Below, piece after piece: positions 24,813 to 32,505 of a stretch of 34,111 nucleotides of DNA. Position numbers and translations under genes: made by a program. A model generated the notes under the pieces. That model did not search any database and had not been told where the DNA came from. It saw nothing but the letters and a program-made list of their open reading frames with translations. Positions within the stretch are counted from its first letter, which is position 1; each line of letters begins with the position of its first letter. The stretch is from an uncultured Gammaproteobacteria bacterium (GTDB taxonomy: Bacteria; Pseudomonadota; Gammaproteobacteria; Pseudomonadales; UBA5518), in assembly GCA_903938575.1 (NCBI GenBank), contig CAJADV010000105.1, positions 1-34,111 of the forward strand, in the 5' to 3' direction.

Positions 24813-25436
24813 TCAGCCGCGTTTCAGGAAACGCTTCAGCTTCTTGATCATCGAGCCGGCGTGGCTTGTATCGCGTTGTTCGCGCTTGGGCTTCACCCAA
24901 TACATCTGTATCGATCGGCGTTCGCCGCTGCAGGGCAGGTAACCGTGGAATGAGGTGGCGGAGCGGACGAAGGCGAGCAGATTGCCTTCACGCGGTTCGC
25001 ATTCGACCGCGTAATTGGCAAAATCGTGTTCGTTGCGTGTGAGCCGCAGCTTCCCGCCGGCCTGCTCCCACCGCTCGTTGAAATAGATCAGCACCGTGAC
25101 CACCTTGGTGCGCGAGTCGTTGTGCAATCCGGAATCGGACTCATCCACGTACTTGCGCGCCGTGAGCTGCAGCGGGTTGTGTTGCAGGTCGATACCGAAC
25201 TTGCGTTCAAAGGCCGCTTTCAATTCTGGCGAGCCGAGTTCCACCAGCAGTTCCGCGAATGCAGAGCCGTATTGCAGATCCTCGGGCGGGAAATTGCCGC
25301 GCTCGCGGATATCGGGATAGTCGCGGTTTATCGCGGCAAGGGCCTCGCTGCGGATAAAACCCGGCACGTGCACGTAGACGCAAGGATCGGTGCCAAGCGC
25401 TGCTCCATCGAGCCGCTCGATATCCAGCATGCGCAT
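24813..25436 (-). CDS. 2-oxoglutarate/Fe(II)-dependent oxygenase
   Basis: The 207-residue protein has a double-stranded beta-helix metal site: His105 and Asp107 in SGLHNDSRTKVVTVLIYFN, distal His164 in SATSFHGYLPCSGERRSIQM, and an Arg (173 or 174) for 2-oxoglutarate. The GGKLRL segment after the first strand pair is typical of prolyl-4-hydroxylase-like members. The C-terminus is very basic (MIKKLKRFLKRG). No signal peptide is seen, so it should be cytoplasmic. The substrate is unknown; small-molecule, protein or sugar hydroxylation are all possible. It lies 11 bp downstream of qmcA on the same strand, suggesting one transcript. ATG at 25436 or 25430 are both possible. Confidence 0.85.
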   Translation of the reverse strand: MRMLDIERLDGAALGTDPCVYVHVPGFIRSEALAAINRDYPDIRERGNFPPEDLQYGSAFAELLVELGSPELKAAFERKFGIDLQHNPLQLTARKYVDESDSGLHNDSRTKVVTVLIYFNERWEQAGGKLRLTRNEHDFANYAVECEPREGNLLAFVRSATSFHGYLPCSGERRSIQMYWVKPKREQRDTSHAGSMIKKLKRFLKRG

Positions 25437-25447
25437 CCCCGCAACCC

Positions 25448-26296
25448 TCAGTTCTTGCCGAGAATCCCGCGGATGGATGCCTGGACGTCACCTGGCACCA
25501 GCACCAGCTTGCTGTTCGAGGAAGCAGCCAGCTGCTTGATAGCGTCGATGTAGCGTTCGCCCAGCAGATACATCACGGGCAGCTCCTTGTCCTGCACGGC
25601 GGTAGTAACCATTTCGATCGAACGCTGGCTCGCCTGCGCCAGCACGACCTGCGCCTCGGCGTCGCGCCTGGAGGCCTCGAGCCTGCCATCGGCCTCAAGG
25701 ATTGCCGCGGTCTTGCTTCCCTCAGCGCGGGTCACGGTAGCGCGGCGCTGGCGCTCTGCCGCAGCCTGCTCTTCCATCGCCGCCTGCATACCCGCCGAGG
25801 GGCGGATATCCTGGATCTCGACAGTTTTCAGCGTGATGCCCCAGTCGGAGATGTCATCGGAAATCGCATGCTTCAGCTTGGCCTTGATCTGATCACGCGA
25901 GCTGAGCGCGTCATCGAGATCCATTTCTCCCGTGATCGATCGCAGCGAGGTCTGCACCAGGTTCTGTATTGCGAGGCGAAAATCTTCGACGCCATAAACG
26001 GCTTTTTCCGGCTGCACGATGTTGATGTAGGCAACCGCGTTCACGATCATCACCGCGTTGTCCTTGGTAATGACCTCCTGGGAGGGAATGTCCAGCATGA
26101 TGTCCTTGGTGGTGACCTTGTAGGCGACCACATCGAAGTAGGGGACGATCAGGTTCAGACCGGGATTGAGCGTGCAGTGGTATTTGCCAAAACGCTGCAC
26201 CACCCACTTGCTGCCCTGAGGGACGGTACGCACGCCCTTCACGATGGTGACAAGCACCAGAACGATCAGAACGGCAACGACAAACAAGCTGTCCAT
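25448..26296 (-). CDS. qmcA: SPFH/band-7 membrane protein, QmcA-like
   Basis: A stomatin/prohibitin-type protein of 282 residues. An N-terminal membrane segment (about 3-20, LFVVAVLIVLVLVTIVKG) is followed by the SPFH domain (VPQGSKWVVQRFGKYHCTLN, then PGLNLIVPYFDVVAYKV; LDIPSQEVITKDNAVMIVNA). The coiled-coil region AMEEQAAAERQRRATVTRAE and EASRRDAEAQVVLAQASQRS is Ala/Glu/Arg-rich. E. coli QmcA is a similar protein that forms large membrane assemblies, and its gene neighbours an NfeD-type gene, as here. The usual role is organising membrane microdomains or controlling membrane proteases; which applies here is not known. Confidence 0.92.
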   Translation of the reverse strand: MDSLFVVAVLIVLVLVTIVKGVRTVPQGSKWVVQRFGKYHCTLNPGLNLIVPYFDVVAYKVTTKDIMLDIPSQEVITKDNAVMIVNAVAYINIVQPEKAVYGVEDFRLAIQNLVQTSLRSITGEMDLDDALSSRDQIKAKLKHAISDDISDWGITLKTVEIQDIRPSAGMQAAMEEQAAAERQRRATVTRAEGSKTAAILEADGRLEASRRDAEAQVVLAQASQRSIEMVTTAVQDKELPVMYLLGERYIDAIKQLAASSNSKLVLVPGDVQASIRGILGKN

Positions 26297-26323
26297 GGCG
26301 ATACTCCTGCAGTGTGTGGCGAC

Positions 26324-26773
26324 TCAGCGCCGTGTGACGATCAACGTGTTGCCCGAGACATCCTTGACGATGACGCGGTCTCCCATGACTACCGGTTGCT
26401 CGCAGAGAAACTCCCATTCCTCCGAGCCGAGTTTGGGCGTCGCAAAACGGAGCATCCCGCGACTGTCTTCCTGCGGCGCACGGATCACCTGCGCGGTCTC
26501 GCCGATGATTGCCTCGCGGGACAATCCGGCCTTGGTACGGTCTGGCGCAAGACGCCGGAAAAACCGGAACCATGCCCAGGTGAATACGCTGGAGGCGATC
26601 AGCCACACCAGCAATTGCCAGAACAGGGGCACCCCGGGCGAGAGGTAGAGCATGAAGCCATCGATGAGGGCGCCCAGGCCGAACCAAAGCGCCGTGAAGC
26701 TCGGTATGAAAATCTCGAACACCACCAGTAACATGCCGAATACGAGCCAGTGCCAGTACGCGAGTGCCATCAT
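26324..26773 (-). CDS. NfeD-family membrane protein
   Basis: The 149-residue protein has an N-terminal membrane region with three or four hydrophobic segments (YWHWLVFGMLLVVFEIFIPS; TALWFGLGALIDGFMLYL; LFWQLLVWLIASSVFTWAWF). A short soluble OB-fold-like domain follows (IIGETAQVIRAPQEDSRGML; PVVMGDRVIVKDVSGNTLIV). This is the short NfeD form, without the N-terminal protease. Such proteins pair with SPFH proteins. qmcA begins 27 bp downstream on the same strand, which strongly supports a functional pair. The second ATG (26770) is an alternative start. Confidence 0.9.
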   Translation of the reverse strand: MMALAYWHWLVFGMLLVVFEIFIPSFTALWFGLGALIDGFMLYLSPGVPLFWQLLVWLIASSVFTWAWFRFFRRLAPDRTKAGLSREAIIGETAQVIRAPQEDSRGMLRFATPKLGSEEWEFLCEQPVVMGDRVIVKDVSGNTLIVTRR

Positions 26774-26827
26774 CTGCTCCTTCTGACTGGTGGGAAACGG
26801 CTTTCAAGCCTGATCAAAAGGTCGAAC

Positions 26828-27268
26828 TCACCAGACACCCGTGTTGGGCATCGAGGCCCAAGGCTCTGCCGGCGCCAGTGCGCTCCCTCGTTGCAGAAGT
26901 TCGATCGAGATGCCGTCCGGCGAGCGTACGAAGGCCATTCGCCCATCGCGTGGGGGACGGTTGATGGTGACCCCTTTGCCCATCAGCTGTGCGCAACGTG
27001 CGTGGATATCATCGACCTCGAAGGCAAGGTGTCCGAAATTCCGTCCGCCGCCGTAGGTCTCGGCATCCCAGTTGTAGGTAAGCTCAATCAAGGGAGAAGA
27101 ATCGCGATCGCCTGCCTCGGCATCAGCGACTGCGGCGAGAAAAACCAGCGTGAATCGACCCTGCTCACTTTCGTAGCGCCGCACTTCCAGGAGCCCGAGC
27201 TTGTCGCAGTAGAAATCCAGTGCGTCCGCCAAGTTACTGACGCGAACCATGGTGTGTAGATAGCGCAA
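26828..27268 (-). CDS. gloA: Glyoxalase I (lactoylglutathione lyase)
   Basis: Converts the hemithioacetal of methylglyoxal and glutathione to S-lactoylglutathione. The 146-residue protein has all four metal ligands: His5 (RYLHTMVRV), Glu62 (LIELTYNW), His80 ([12 protein letters not shown]) and Glu123 (GISIELLQ). The spacing fits the short, nickel-type bacterial enzyme. It starts with TTG at 27268, because the family begins [IV]RYLHTM-like and a GGGGAG ribosome site is placed correctly. The open frame extends to a TTG at 27346 but adds residues foreign to the family. It lies 54 bp upstream of nfeD and is divergent from the P450 gene. The partner enzyme glyoxalase II exists in this window only as a deleted remnant. 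Confidence 0.93.
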   Translation of the reverse strand: MRYLHTMVRVSNLADALDFYCDKLGLLEVRRYESEQGRFTLVFLAAVADAEAGDRDSSPLIELTYNWDAETYGGGRNFGHLAFEVDDIHARCAQLMGKGVTINRPPRDGRMAFVRSPDGISIELLQRGSALAPAEPWASMPNTGVW

Positions 27269-27274
27269 TTCAGG

Positions 27275-27280
27275 CTCCCC
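27275..27280 (-). promoter_or_regulatory. Ribosome binding site deciding the TTG start of gloA
   Basis: GGGGAG on the - strand lies exactly 6 bases before TTG 27268. No ATG or GTG in frame near this point would fit the glyoxalase I N-terminus, so this site decides the start. Confidence 0.7.
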
Positions 27281-27361
27281 GGGAACGCGTGTTCGATGCC
27301 GAAGTGTAACGCGCCACGGCTTTGTGTTGACAGGGTAGGGGGGCAAGCCCGGAGACTAGGC

Positions 27362-28624
27362 GTGCCAAACACTGTTATCCCCGAGGTGATGATGTCTCCC
27401 TGCCCCTTCGCCGACCTGAGCGACCCCGAGCTGCATCGGGGTGGCGTGCCCGCCGATCTTTACCGCGCACTCCGTGCCGCTCGCAGTGTACGCATCGACG
27501 AGCCGATGAATGGCGGGCAGGGTTTCCGGGCGTTTTTCCGTCAGGAAGACATCGACTTCATCTCCAAGCGCCCCGGCCAGTTTTCATCGGCCGTGGGTAG
27601 CGCGTTCATCAACGATCCGCCGGCAGAGCAGCTGCCGCTGCTGCGGACGATGATCCTGAACATGGATCCGCCGGAACACCTCAAATACCGCCGCATCGTC
27701 CGCAACGCCTTTACGCCTGCCAAGGTGGACAGCTACGAGGCGAGCTTCCGGGCCGTGGTGCGCGAGGCTGTTGATGCGGCCGCCGCCAAGGGCCGCTGCG
27801 AGTTCGTGACCGAAATCGGCTGCGTGCTACCGCTGATGGCGATCTGCGAAATCCTCGGCGTTCCCGTCACCGACCGTAGCCGCTTTTTCGACTGGACCAA
27901 CACCATGCTGGGGGCCGATGACCCTGAACTCACGACCTCGGCTACCGACGGCCAGATGGCAGCCATCGAGCTGTACATGTACGCCGACAAGGTGATGGCG
28001 CTGCACCGGGAGAACCCCTGCGATGACATCGTTGGCGCGCTACTGCGGGGCACCGTGGAGGGTGAACATCTGACCGAGGACGAGTTCCGCAGCTTTATGC
28101 TGATCCTGATCGTGGCGGGAAATGAAACCACACGCACCATGACCAGTCAGGGTATGCGCCTGCTGATGGAGCACCCCGAGCAGTTCCAGGCCCTGTGCGA
28201 GGATCCTGGCCTGATCCCGGATGCCGTGGAGGAAATCCTTCGTTTCAATCCGGCCGTGATTAACTTCCGGCGCACGGTCACCGAGCCGGTCGAGCTCGCC
28301 GGCGAACGGCTCGAGCCCGGCGAGAAAGTCGTTATGTTCTACCAGGCGGCCAGCCGCGACGAGGCGGTGTTCGAACAGCCCGATAGATTCGACATCCGCC
28401 GACCGGCACGCGAGGACGTGCGCAACCAGCACAGGGCCTTTGGCATCGGTGAGCATTTCTGCCTCGGGAGCCATCTGGCGCGGCTTGAGCTGCGGATCGT
28501 GTTCGAGGAAATTGCGCGCCAGATTCGTAATCCGCGCCTCGACGGCGAGATTAGCTGGCTCCGGTCCAACTTCATTCACGGCATCAAGGAAATGCCGATA
28601 GCCTTTGAGGTGGTGGCGAGCTGA
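27362..28624 (+). CDS. Cytochrome P450, similar to the CYP124/125/142 group
   Basis: A soluble bacterial P450 of 420 residues. The I-helix oxygen-binding motif is AGNETTRTMTSQGM (residues about 252-265), the ExxR motif is in DAVEEILRFNPA, and the heme loop is FGIGEHFCLGSHLARLE with Cys367 as ligand. The AGNETTR core and the C-terminal block LRSNFIHGIKEMPI resemble, from family knowledge, the CYP124/125/142 group that oxidises ends of methyl-branched lipids and sterol side chains. That assignment is an inference. GTG at 27362 is chosen for a GGAG site 7 bases upstream; ATG at 27389 or 27392 would give shorter forms. No ferredoxin or reductase gene is adjacent. Confidence 0.9.
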   Translation: MPNTVIPEVMMSPCPFADLSDPELHRGGVPADLYRALRAARSVRIDEPMNGGQGFRAFFRQEDIDFISKRPGQFSSAVGSAFINDPPAEQLPLLRTMILNMDPPEHLKYRRIVRNAFTPAKVDSYEASFRAVVREAVDAAAAKGRCEFVTEIGCVLPLMAICEILGVPVTDRSRFFDWTNTMLGADDPELTTSATDGQMAAIELYMYADKVMALHRENPCDDIVGALLRGTVEGEHLTEDEFRSFMLILIVAGNETTRTMTSQGMRLLMEHPEQFQALCEDPGLIPDAVEEILRFNPAVINFRRTVTEPVELAGERLEPGEKVVMFYQAASRDEAVFEQPDRFDIRRPAREDVRNQHRAFGIGEHFCLGSHLARLELRIVFEEIARQIRNPRLDGEISWLRSNFIHGIKEMPIAFEVVAS

Positions 28625-28674
28625 GGCGAGGGGCTGGCTGGTGTAACGCGCCCCGGCTTTCATCTCAAAGTACG

Positions 28675-28690
28675 CATAATGTATATTATG
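28675..28690. repeat. AT-rich inverted repeat at the transporter start
   Basis: CATAAT-GTAT-ATTATG is a perfect 6-bp inverted repeat with a 4-bp spacer, in otherwise GC-rich DNA. It includes two possible -10 boxes (CATAAT and TATATT) and the first two candidate ATG codons of the transporter. It could be an operator, a promoter core, or both. Confidence 0.5.
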
Positions 28691-29932
28691 TTAAATATCG
28701 CGCATGCCGGAGTTGGTATGTCCGGCTTTGCCTTGATCGCCTGGATTTGCTCCGAGAACCGGCGCGCCATCCCGTGGTCAATCGTGCTCCGAGGCCTGTT
28801 GCTCGAGTTTGTTCTTGCCGCGGTTTTGCTTCGTATGCCCGGCGCGGCTTCCGCGTTCGGTGCGCTGAACCAAGGCCTGCTGGCGCTGCAGTCGGCGACG
28901 CGCGCCGGCACATCCCTCGTGTTCGGCTATTTAGGAGGCGGCACGCTCCCGTATGTCGAGTCATCGCCGGGCGCGGGTTTCGTGCTCGCTTTCCAGGCGC
29001 TGCCGGTGGTGATCGTCATGAGCGCACTTTCGGCTCTGCTGTTTCACTGGCGCGTGCTCCCAGCCGTTGTCCAGGCGGTGTCCCGTCTGCTCGAGCGCAG
29101 TCTCGGGATCGGCGGTGCCGTGGGCCTGTCGACGGCCGCGAATGTGTTTGTAGGAATGGTCGAGGCACCCCTGCTCGTGAGGCCCTACCTCGCACACGTG
29201 TCCCGGGGCGAGCTTTTCATGATTCTGACGGCCGGCATGGCCGGCGTGGCAGGATCCGTGATGGCACTGTATGCGGGCATCATCGGCCCCCATGTGCCGG
29301 GAGCGCTGGGGCACATCCTGGCGGCGTCCCTTATAAGCGCTCCCGCTGCAATCGCGTTTTCCGCGCTGATGGTGCCGCCCCAAGGCCCTCCGACCGGGAG
29401 CGAAACGGGACTCGCCCGTGAGGACGCATCGAGCATGGAGGCGATCACGCGCGGCACTACCGAGGGGCTCGCACTGGTCCTTAATATCGTGGGGATGCTA
29501 ATTGTGCTGGTGGCCTTGGTGGCTCTGGCGAACAGCCTGATCGCGCTCATTCCCCACGACGGACAACCCTGGTCCCTGCAACGCATGCTTGGAATTATGA
29601 TGTCGCCACTGGCCTGGCTGGCTGGGGTGTCATGGGCGGAAGCACCCGTTGCCGGCGCCTTGCTGGGCACAAAGACAGTCCTTAATGAGCTGGTTGCTTA
29701 CCTCGATCTGGCGGCACTGCCTCCCGAGGAGCTCTCTGCCCGAAGCCGGCTCATCATGACCTACGCGCTGTGCGGATTCGCGAACCTCGGAAGTCTCGGG
29801 ATCATGATTGGCGGGCTGGTCAGCATGGTTCCGGAAAGAAAACGTGAAATCCTTCAGTTGGGCCCCCGCACACTTGTATCGGGTACGCTCGCATCACTTT
29901 CCTGCGGCGCACTGGTCGGACTGCTTACTTGA
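28679..29932 (+). CDS. Concentrative nucleoside transporter (NupC/CNT family)
   Basis: Imports nucleosides with protons or sodium across the inner membrane. The 417-residue polytopic protein shows CNT blocks: GALNQGLLALQSATRAGTSL, FVFGY-like VFGYLGGGTLPY, LSTAANVFVGMVEAPLLVRP (containing the conserved VGxxEAP), RGELFMILTAGMAGVAGSVM, VSWAEAPVAGALLGTKTVLN and LIMTYALCGFANLGSLGIMI. These match the transport core with its helical hairpins. The start is uncertain. ATG 28679 and 28688 lie in an AT-rich inverted repeat without a ribosome site. ATG 28718 has GGAG 5 bases upstream but would shorten the first membrane segment. Alignment by memory with VcCNT favours 28688. Confidence 0.9.
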   Translation: MYIMLNIAHAGVGMSGFALIAWICSENRRAIPWSIVLRGLLLEFVLAAVLLRMPGAASAFGALNQGLLALQSATRAGTSLVFGYLGGGTLPYVESSPGAGFVLAFQALPVVIVMSALSALLFHWRVLPAVVQAVSRLLERSLGIGGAVGLSTAANVFVGMVEAPLLVRPYLAHVSRGELFMILTAGMAGVAGSVMALYAGIIGPHVPGALGHILAASLISAPAAIAFSALMVPPQGPPTGSETGLAREDASSMEAITRGTTEGLALVLNIVGMLIVLVALVALANSLIALIPHDGQPWSLQRMLGIMMSPLAWLAGVSWAEAPVAGALLGTKTVLNELVAYLDLAALPPEELSARSRLIMTYALCGFANLGSLGIMIGGLVSMVPERKREILQLGPRTLVSGTLASLSCGALVGLLT

Positions 29933-29988
29933 TCAGCGTCATCTAAAAGCCACGCAACGGTCACAATCAGACGACTATTTCGGTCCTC

Positions 29989-30006
29989 CTGTCATACAAA
30001 TGTCAC
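29989..30006 (+). promoter_or_regulatory. Pho box (PhoB binding site)
   Basis: CTGTCATACAAATGTCAC is almost identical to the E. coli Pho box consensus CTGTCATAWAWCTGTCAY, with both direct half-sites in the correct 11-bp phase. A weak -10 (AACAAT, 4 of 6) lies about 10 bases downstream, as in PhoB-activated promoters where the box replaces the -35. The porin ATG is 57 bases further on, so phosphate starvation should induce the porin and the genes behind it. Confidence 0.88.
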
Positions 30007-30063
30007 GTTGCGGCAAAACAATGGCCTCACCGTAACAAGCCAGTTGGCTCAAGGGAGTCTGAA

Positions 30064-31365
30064 ATGAAAACCGCTCACGTTTGGGTTGTCGGAGGAGCAG
30101 CACTGTTGCTGTGCGCAGCGCAGGCATCTGCAGGAACTGTCGACGCCAAACTGCTCGATATGCTTCTGGCCAATGGGTCGATCACCAAGGCCCAGCACAG
30201 CGAACTCACGCGTGACATGGTTCGCGAGCAGCGGGTCGAGAAGCGCGCCTCCAAGGAAAAACTCGACAAGAAAGACTTTACCGCATTCCAGCAGCTCGCC
30301 GGCTGGGCGGCGAATACCAAGCTCACCGGTGACATGCGGGTGCGCAACGACAACATCAATATCGAAGGTGAGCGCAAGAGCGGGGGCCGCGACAAGGACC
30401 GCCAGCGCATCCGCGCCCGTGTGGGTGTGATCACGCAGGTGAATCCGGAGGTTGAAGCCGGCATCCAGATCGCTAGCGGCAACAGCGCAGACCGACGCTC
30501 CACCAACCAGGACATGGATTCCTACTTTGACAAGAAGGCTGTTTGGTTGGATCTGGGCTACATCGACTACCACCCCGCCGCCGTACCGGGACTCAAGCTC
30601 TTCGCCGGAAAAATGAAGCAGCCCTGGATCTCGATGGCCGATGTGGCCTGGGACAACGACATCAACCCCGAGGGCTTTGCCGCCCAGTACATCCGCAAAT
30701 CGGGCACCAACACCTTCACCAGTAGCGCGAGCTATATGATCCTCAAGGACAACGTCGATGGTGACGGCGTCGAGTACACGAATGATCTCGCGGTCTATAC
30801 CGCTCAAGTCGCCTACGCCTTCGACCCGGCAGATGCTCTGCGTCTTACCCTGGGCGCCAGCCTCAACGACTTCAGCAACGAAGAGCAACAGCTCCCCTCG
30901 CCTCCCGAAGTCGTGGTCGCGTTGCGCGGCAACGGCAACACCACAGACAGCTTCAGCCTGGTCGAGGGCTTTGGGCAGTTGGACGTGATCGGCCTTCCTC
31001 TGCCGCTCAGCCTCTATGGTCAATACATCGTGAATCGGAACTCGCGTGACTTCCTCACCGCGCAGGACGGCGGCGAGGACACTGCATGGTTGCTCGGTTT
31101 GCGGACCAATGTCGCCGGGGTTGCGCTCGACTACACCTACCGCGATGTGGAGCGGAACGCAGTGGTCGGCACACTCACAGACTCTGATTTCGCCTCAGGC
31201 TACACGGCTTCGAGCGGCCACAAACTGAAGGCTCAGTATGACTTCCTGAAGAACTTCAACCTGACCGTCTCGTGGTTCCTGACGGAGTCTGACGCAGCCA
31301 GCCGCGTGAAGCTCCAGGACGCTGAGGTGCAGACGCTCATGATCGACCTGAACGCAAAGTTCTGA
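30064..31365 (+). CDS. Putative outer-membrane porin, Pho-regulated
   Basis: The 433-residue protein has a signal peptide (ending CAAQASA). A short charged helical region follows (about 24-75), with LLDMLLANGSITKAQHSELT, the pattern found at the N-terminus of trimeric-type porins of the 'putative porin' family. The rest is an alternating beta-barrel pattern (TKLTGDMRVRNDNINIEGER; VWLDLGYIDYHPAAVPGLKL; LGLRTNVAGVALDYTYRDVE) ending in Phe (MIDLNAKF), as outer-membrane proteins do. The strong Pho box upstream and pstS 38 bp downstream suggest it admits phosphate or organic phosphates, functionally like OprP/OprO of Pseudomonas. It is not obviously of that sequence family. Confidence 0.83.
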   Translation: MKTAHVWVVGGAALLLCAAQASAGTVDAKLLDMLLANGSITKAQHSELTRDMVREQRVEKRASKEKLDKKDFTAFQQLAGWAANTKLTGDMRVRNDNINIEGERKSGGRDKDRQRIRARVGVITQVNPEVEAGIQIASGNSADRRSTNQDMDSYFDKKAVWLDLGYIDYHPAAVPGLKLFAGKMKQPWISMADVAWDNDINPEGFAAQYIRKSGTNTFTSSASYMILKDNVDGDGVEYTNDLAVYTAQVAYAFDPADALRLTLGASLNDFSNEEQQLPSPPEVVVALRGNGNTTDSFSLVEGFGQLDVIGLPLPLSLYGQYIVNRNSRDFLTAQDGGEDTAWLLGLRTNVAGVALDYTYRDVERNAVVGTLTDSDFASGYTASSGHKLKAQYDFLKNFNLTVSWFLTESDAASRVKLQDAEVQTLMIDLNAKF

Positions 31366-31403
31366 ATCAGTAAACATCCCTTTCCAGATCTGGAGACCGA
31401 CGC

Positions 31404-32402
31404 ATGAAATCCACTATGAAAACCATCGCAACCGGAGCGGCCGTGATTGCAGCCTTCAACTGCGCTCCCGTGCTTGCCGCCGGAGTGATCGAGGTTGATG
31501 GCTCGAGCACTGTTTTCCCCATCACCGAGGCTGTCGCTGAAGAGTACCAGGCACAGGTCGGCGGGGCCCGGGTCACTGTGGGTATATCGGGTACCGGCGG
31601 GGGCTTCAAGCGCTTCTGCCGAGGCGAGACCGACGTGACTAATGCTTCGCGGCCGATTCTCAAGGAAGAGATGGTTCTTTGCGCCCAGGCAGGCATCAAG
31701 TACTACGAGATCCCGATCGCCTATGACGCGCTCACGGTAATCGTCAGCACAGCGAACACCTTCGTCGACCAGCTGACCGTGGCGGAGCTGAAGACCATGT
31801 GGGAGCCTGCCGCACAGGGCAAGGTGAAGAGCTGGAACCAGATTCGCTCGTCCTTCCCGGACCAGCCACTGAAGCTGGCTGGAGCAGGTGCGGATTCAGG
31901 GACCTTTGACTACTTCACGGAGGCGGTCGTCGGGCGTGCCAAGGCCTCGCGCGGTGACTATCAGGCAAGCGAGGACGACAACGTCACGGTCCAGTTCGTG
32001 TCCCGCGACAAGGGCGCCATCGGCTATTTCGGCCTGGCCTACTACGAAGAGAACACCGACAAGCTGCGCGCTGTGCCGATCGTGCCCCCGAAGGGTGGTG
32101 CTGGCGTGTTGCCCGCAGTCACAACGGTTAACGACGGCACCTACCAGCCGCTGTCGCGCCCGCTGTTTATATACGTCAAGGAAAAGTCTCTCTCGCGCCC
32201 CGAAGTTCGGGATTTCGTGGAGTTCTACCTCAAGGAAGGTGGCGCCCTTGCGAGCGAGGTCGGCTACGTCGGGCTGCCTGAGTCCGCTTACGCGATGATC
32301 CTGAAGAACTTCCAGTCAGGCAAGATGGGCTCCGTGTTTGGCGGAACACCGGAGATTGGCCTCACGATCGAAGATCTGCTTGCCCGCGAGGGTAAGCTCT
32401 GA
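31404..32402 (+). CDS. pstS: Phosphate ABC transporter periplasmic binding protein
   Basis: Binds inorganic phosphate in the periplasm and delivers it to PstCA. The 332-residue protein has a signal peptide (about 1-26, MKTIATGAAVIAAFNCAPVL, then AAGV). Typical phosphate-site loops are present: EVDGSSTVFPITEAVAEEYQ, SGTGGGFKRFCRGETDVTNA and GAGADSGTFDYFTEAV, plus SRDKGAIGYFGLAYYEE. This is the SphX/PstS type also common in marine bacteria. A GGAGA ribosome site precedes the ATG. Transcription comes from the Pho-box promoter through the porin gene. A hairpin terminator follows and should keep pstS output above that of pstCA. Confidence 0.96.
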   Translation: MKSTMKTIATGAAVIAAFNCAPVLAAGVIEVDGSSTVFPITEAVAEEYQAQVGGARVTVGISGTGGGFKRFCRGETDVTNASRPILKEEMVLCAQAGIKYYEIPIAYDALTVIVSTANTFVDQLTVAELKTMWEPAAQGKVKSWNQIRSSFPDQPLKLAGAGADSGTFDYFTEAVVGRAKASRGDYQASEDDNVTVQFVSRDKGAIGYFGLAYYEENTDKLRAVPIVPPKGGAGVLPAVTTVNDGTYQPLSRPLFIYVKEKSLSRPEVRDFVEFYLKEGGALASEVGYVGLPESAYAMILKNFQSGKMGSVFGGTPEIGLTIEDLLAREGKL

Positions 32403-32417
32403 GGCCTTGGAGCGCAT

Positions 32418-32454
32418 GGCAAGGGCGGACAAATCCCGCCCTTGCCTTCTTTCT
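32418..32454 (+). terminator. Intrinsic terminator between pstS and pstC
   Basis: An 11-bp perfect stem, GGCAAGGGCGG (32418-32428) and CCGCCCTTGCC (32436-32446), with a 7-base loop, is followed by TTCTTTCT. The interrupted T tract suggests partial termination, so some read-through to pstC is likely. Confidence 0.75.
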
Positions 32455-32475
32455 GTCACGCAGTGACGGCATAAT
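32442..32475 (+). promoter_or_regulatory. Possible degenerate Pho box and -10 before pstC
   Basis: TTGCCTTCTTTCTGTCAC (32442-32459) has a perfect second Pho half-site, CTGTCAC, and a weak first half (4 of 7). CATAAT (32470-32475, 5 of 6) follows at the 10-base spacing usual for PhoB promoters. The weak half overlaps the terminator stem. It could give pstC-pstA its own phosphate-controlled start. Confidence 0.35.
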
Positions 32476-32505
32476 TCCACCGTTCCATAAAAAGCAGCCC
32501 TCCTC

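Noticed and set aside
27327-27332. Perfect -35 hexamer TTGACA before the P450 gene
   Set aside because: No acceptable -10 lies 15 to 19 bases downstream (the region is G-rich), so a promoter cannot be supported.
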